The notes under the pieces were generated by a model. That model was not told the origin of the DNA, did no database searches, and worked only from the letters and a program-made list of their open reading frames with translations. A stretch of DNA of 14,278 nt, taken from NCBI GenBank assembly GCA_964346475.1, contig CAYFUM010000031.1:1-14278 (forward strand), read 5' to 3'. This document shows, one piece after another, positions 12,909 to 14,278 of the stretch. This DNA is from DTU036 sp964346475 (GTDB taxonomy: Bacteria; Bacillota; Clostridia; Peptostreptococcales; Acidaminobacteraceae). The number at the start of each line of letters is the position of its first letter. The first letter of the stretch is position 1. A program made the translations under genes and the position numbers.

Positions 12909-14278
12909 ATGGAGAAAAAGAAATACTCAATGTCCCAGTATATGAAGTTCCTACTACCTTCTATCGCCGGAGTTATACTTTTTATGACACCTGTACCTAT
13001 CTACAATGCGGACATGGGAGTAAAAGAAACAACAATTCCTGTAAAAATTTTGGCGGACTTTATAAGTGATGCACTGGGAGACTTTATTCCGACTCTAGTT
13101 CTACTTATTTTACTTATTACTTCCCTGGGAACCCTGGTCTATTCCTTTGGTATAGTAAAGACCGACAATGAGAAGATTAAAAAACTCTTCGTCGAGTCTC
13201 CCTTCTGGGCTATTACCAGGATCCTGGCAGGTGTCTTTGGACTTATGATCTACTTTAACTTTGGTCCAGAGATGCTGCTTTCAGGGGATACCGGCGGATT
13301 TATCTATTATGATCTACTTACAACCCTGGTAATTATCTTTGTTATTGCGGGACTTCTTCTGCCCCTTCTACTGGACTTTGGACTTTTAGAGTATGTTGGG
13401 ACCCTACTTACCAAATTTATGAGACCTGTTTTTACCCTACCTGGAAGGTCTGCAGTAGACTGCTTTACCTCCTGGCTGGGGGACGGAACCCTGGGGGTCA
13501 TGTTGACCAACCAGCAGTATGAGGAGGGCTACTACTCTCAAAGGGAAGCTGCTGTTATTGCAACTACCTTTTCTGCAGTATCCATAACCTTCTGTCTGGT
13601 GGTTCTGGCCGAGGTTGGTCTAACCAGGCTCTTTCTACCCTACTATTTGACAGTGAGCTTTATAGGCGTGGTTATTGCAATAATTGTTCCAAGGATCCCA
13701 CCCCTATCAAAGAAAAAGGATATCTACGTCCACGGTGGTAAGCACCTGGATGAGAGTATCCCTGAGGGCTATACAGTGGGTAGCTATGCTATGGCTTCAG
13801 CTATGAAAAGAGCCGACATGCATACAGGACCTGGAGAGTTTCTAACTAATGGCTTTATGAATGCCATGGGCATGTGGCTGGGGGTCCTACCCGTTGTCAT
13901 GACCTTTGGTGCTATAGCCACTATTCTCTCGGCCTATACTCCAATCTTTGATATCCTGGGTAAGCCCTTTATACCCCTACTAAAACTACTGGCTATCCCC
14001 GAATCGGCAGCTGCTTCTAAGACCATGCTGGTGGGCTTTACTGATATGTTCCTGCCAGCAATAATTGCAGCTTCAGAAATAGAAAGCGAGCTCACCCTCT
14101 TTGTAGTTGCCGTTGTATCGGTAACCCAGATCCTCTACATGTCCGAGGTAGGGGCTCTGATTCTAGGTTCTGATATCCCAGTCAACCTCTGGGAACTCTT
14201 TGTAATTTTTATAGAAAGAACCATCATATCCCTGGTGCTAGTGGCCTTTATTGGACGCTTCATACTGGGGCTGGTCTA
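12909..14278 (+). CDS. YjiH family membrane protein (Gate domain), cut by window end
   Basis: An open frame of 456 complete codons with no stop before the window edge. The family is about 450 residues, so probably only a few residues are missing. About ten hydrophobic segments are visible. Conserved parts are MKFLLPSIAGVILFMTPV at the N-terminus, VDCFTSWLGDGTLGVMLTNQQY, EGYYSQREAAVIATTFSAVSI, NAMGMWLGVLPVV, GKPFIPLLKLLAIPE and VGFTDMFLPAIIA. These fit the nucleoside-recognition/Gate domain (PF07670) shared with nucleoside and FeoB permeases. YjiH proteins have no firm substrate. The start follows a strong CGGAGG site, six bases from ATG, and the same leader holds a second copy, CGGAGTTAAA, 32 bases upstream. 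It lies 101 bases behind dsdA on the same strand, so uptake of an amino acid substrate is conceivable but not shown. Confidence 0.85.
   Translation, partial: MEKKKYSMSQYMKFLLPSIAGVILFMTPVPIYNADMGVKETTIPVKILADFISDALGDFIPTLVLLILLITSLGTLVYSFGIVKTDNEKIKKLFVESPFWAITRILAGVFGLMIYFNFGPEMLLSGDTGGFIYYDLLTTLVIIFVIAGLLLPLLLDFGLLEYVGTLLTKFMRPVFTLPGRSAVDCFTSWLGDGTLGVMLTNQQYEEGYYSQREAAVIATTFSAVSITFCLVVLAEVGLTRLFLPYYLTVSFIGVVIAIIVPRIPPLSKKKDIYVHGGKHLDESIPEGYTVGSYAMASAMKRADMHTGPGEFLTNGFMNAMGMWLGVLPVVMTFGAIATILSAYTPIFDILGKPFIPLLKLLAIPESAAASKTMLVGFTDMFLPAIIAASEIESELTLFVVAVVSVTQILYMSEVGALILGSDIPVNLWELFVIFIERTIISLVLVAFIGRFILGLV

Noticed and set aside
1..14278. CRISPR array, tRNA or rRNA genes, phage or restriction system
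   Set aside because: No spaced direct repeats, cloverleaf-like sequences, conserved rRNA stretches, or integrase, capsid or nuclease proteins were seen on either strand.

Overview
The window looks like chromosomal DNA of a low-CpG, mid-GC member of the Bacillota, probably an anaerobic Clostridia/Tissierellia-type organism. The reasons are the murB–PHP–rapZ–yvcK gene order, strong AGGAGG-type ribosome sites, near-exclusive AGG/AGA arginine codons, and families (DUF1538, DUF5702, YjiH) common in anaerobic Gram-positives. This placement is an inference and no species is claimed. A 100-base run of N at 4725-4824 is an assembly gap inside one gene.

Left part (1-4500): the tail of an unknown reading frame and a terminator, then a RarD-type EamA permease (+). 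Facing it is a three-gene minus-strand operon: a radical SAM enzyme, a protein built of two PII-like domains, and a DUF1538 membrane protein with a third PII-like domain at its C-terminus. A bidirectional terminator separates the permease from this operon. The operon is the most interesting system here: a putative transporter with a built-in PII-like sensor, made with a tandem PII partner.

Middle (4500-8040): a monoacylglycerol-lipase-like alpha/beta hydrolase split by the assembly gap; a DUF5702 membrane-anchored protein overlapping a TadE-like pseudopilin that carries an Ada-like Cys/His metal-site motif; and a convergent diacylglycerol/lipid kinase.

Right part (8045-14278): a tightly coupled cell-envelope operon, murB–PHP phosphoesterase–rapZ–yvcK, in which every junction overlaps by 4 or 8 bases. 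It links peptidoglycan precursor synthesis with RapZ/YvcK control of amino-sugar and carbon flow. The whiA gene that often follows yvcK is absent. Instead a 150-base spacer with a long hairpin leads into a short D-serine ammonia-lyase (dsdA), followed by a YjiH-family Gate-domain membrane protein that runs off the end of the window. A divergent promoter region with overlapping -35 boxes lies between the lipid kinase and murB.
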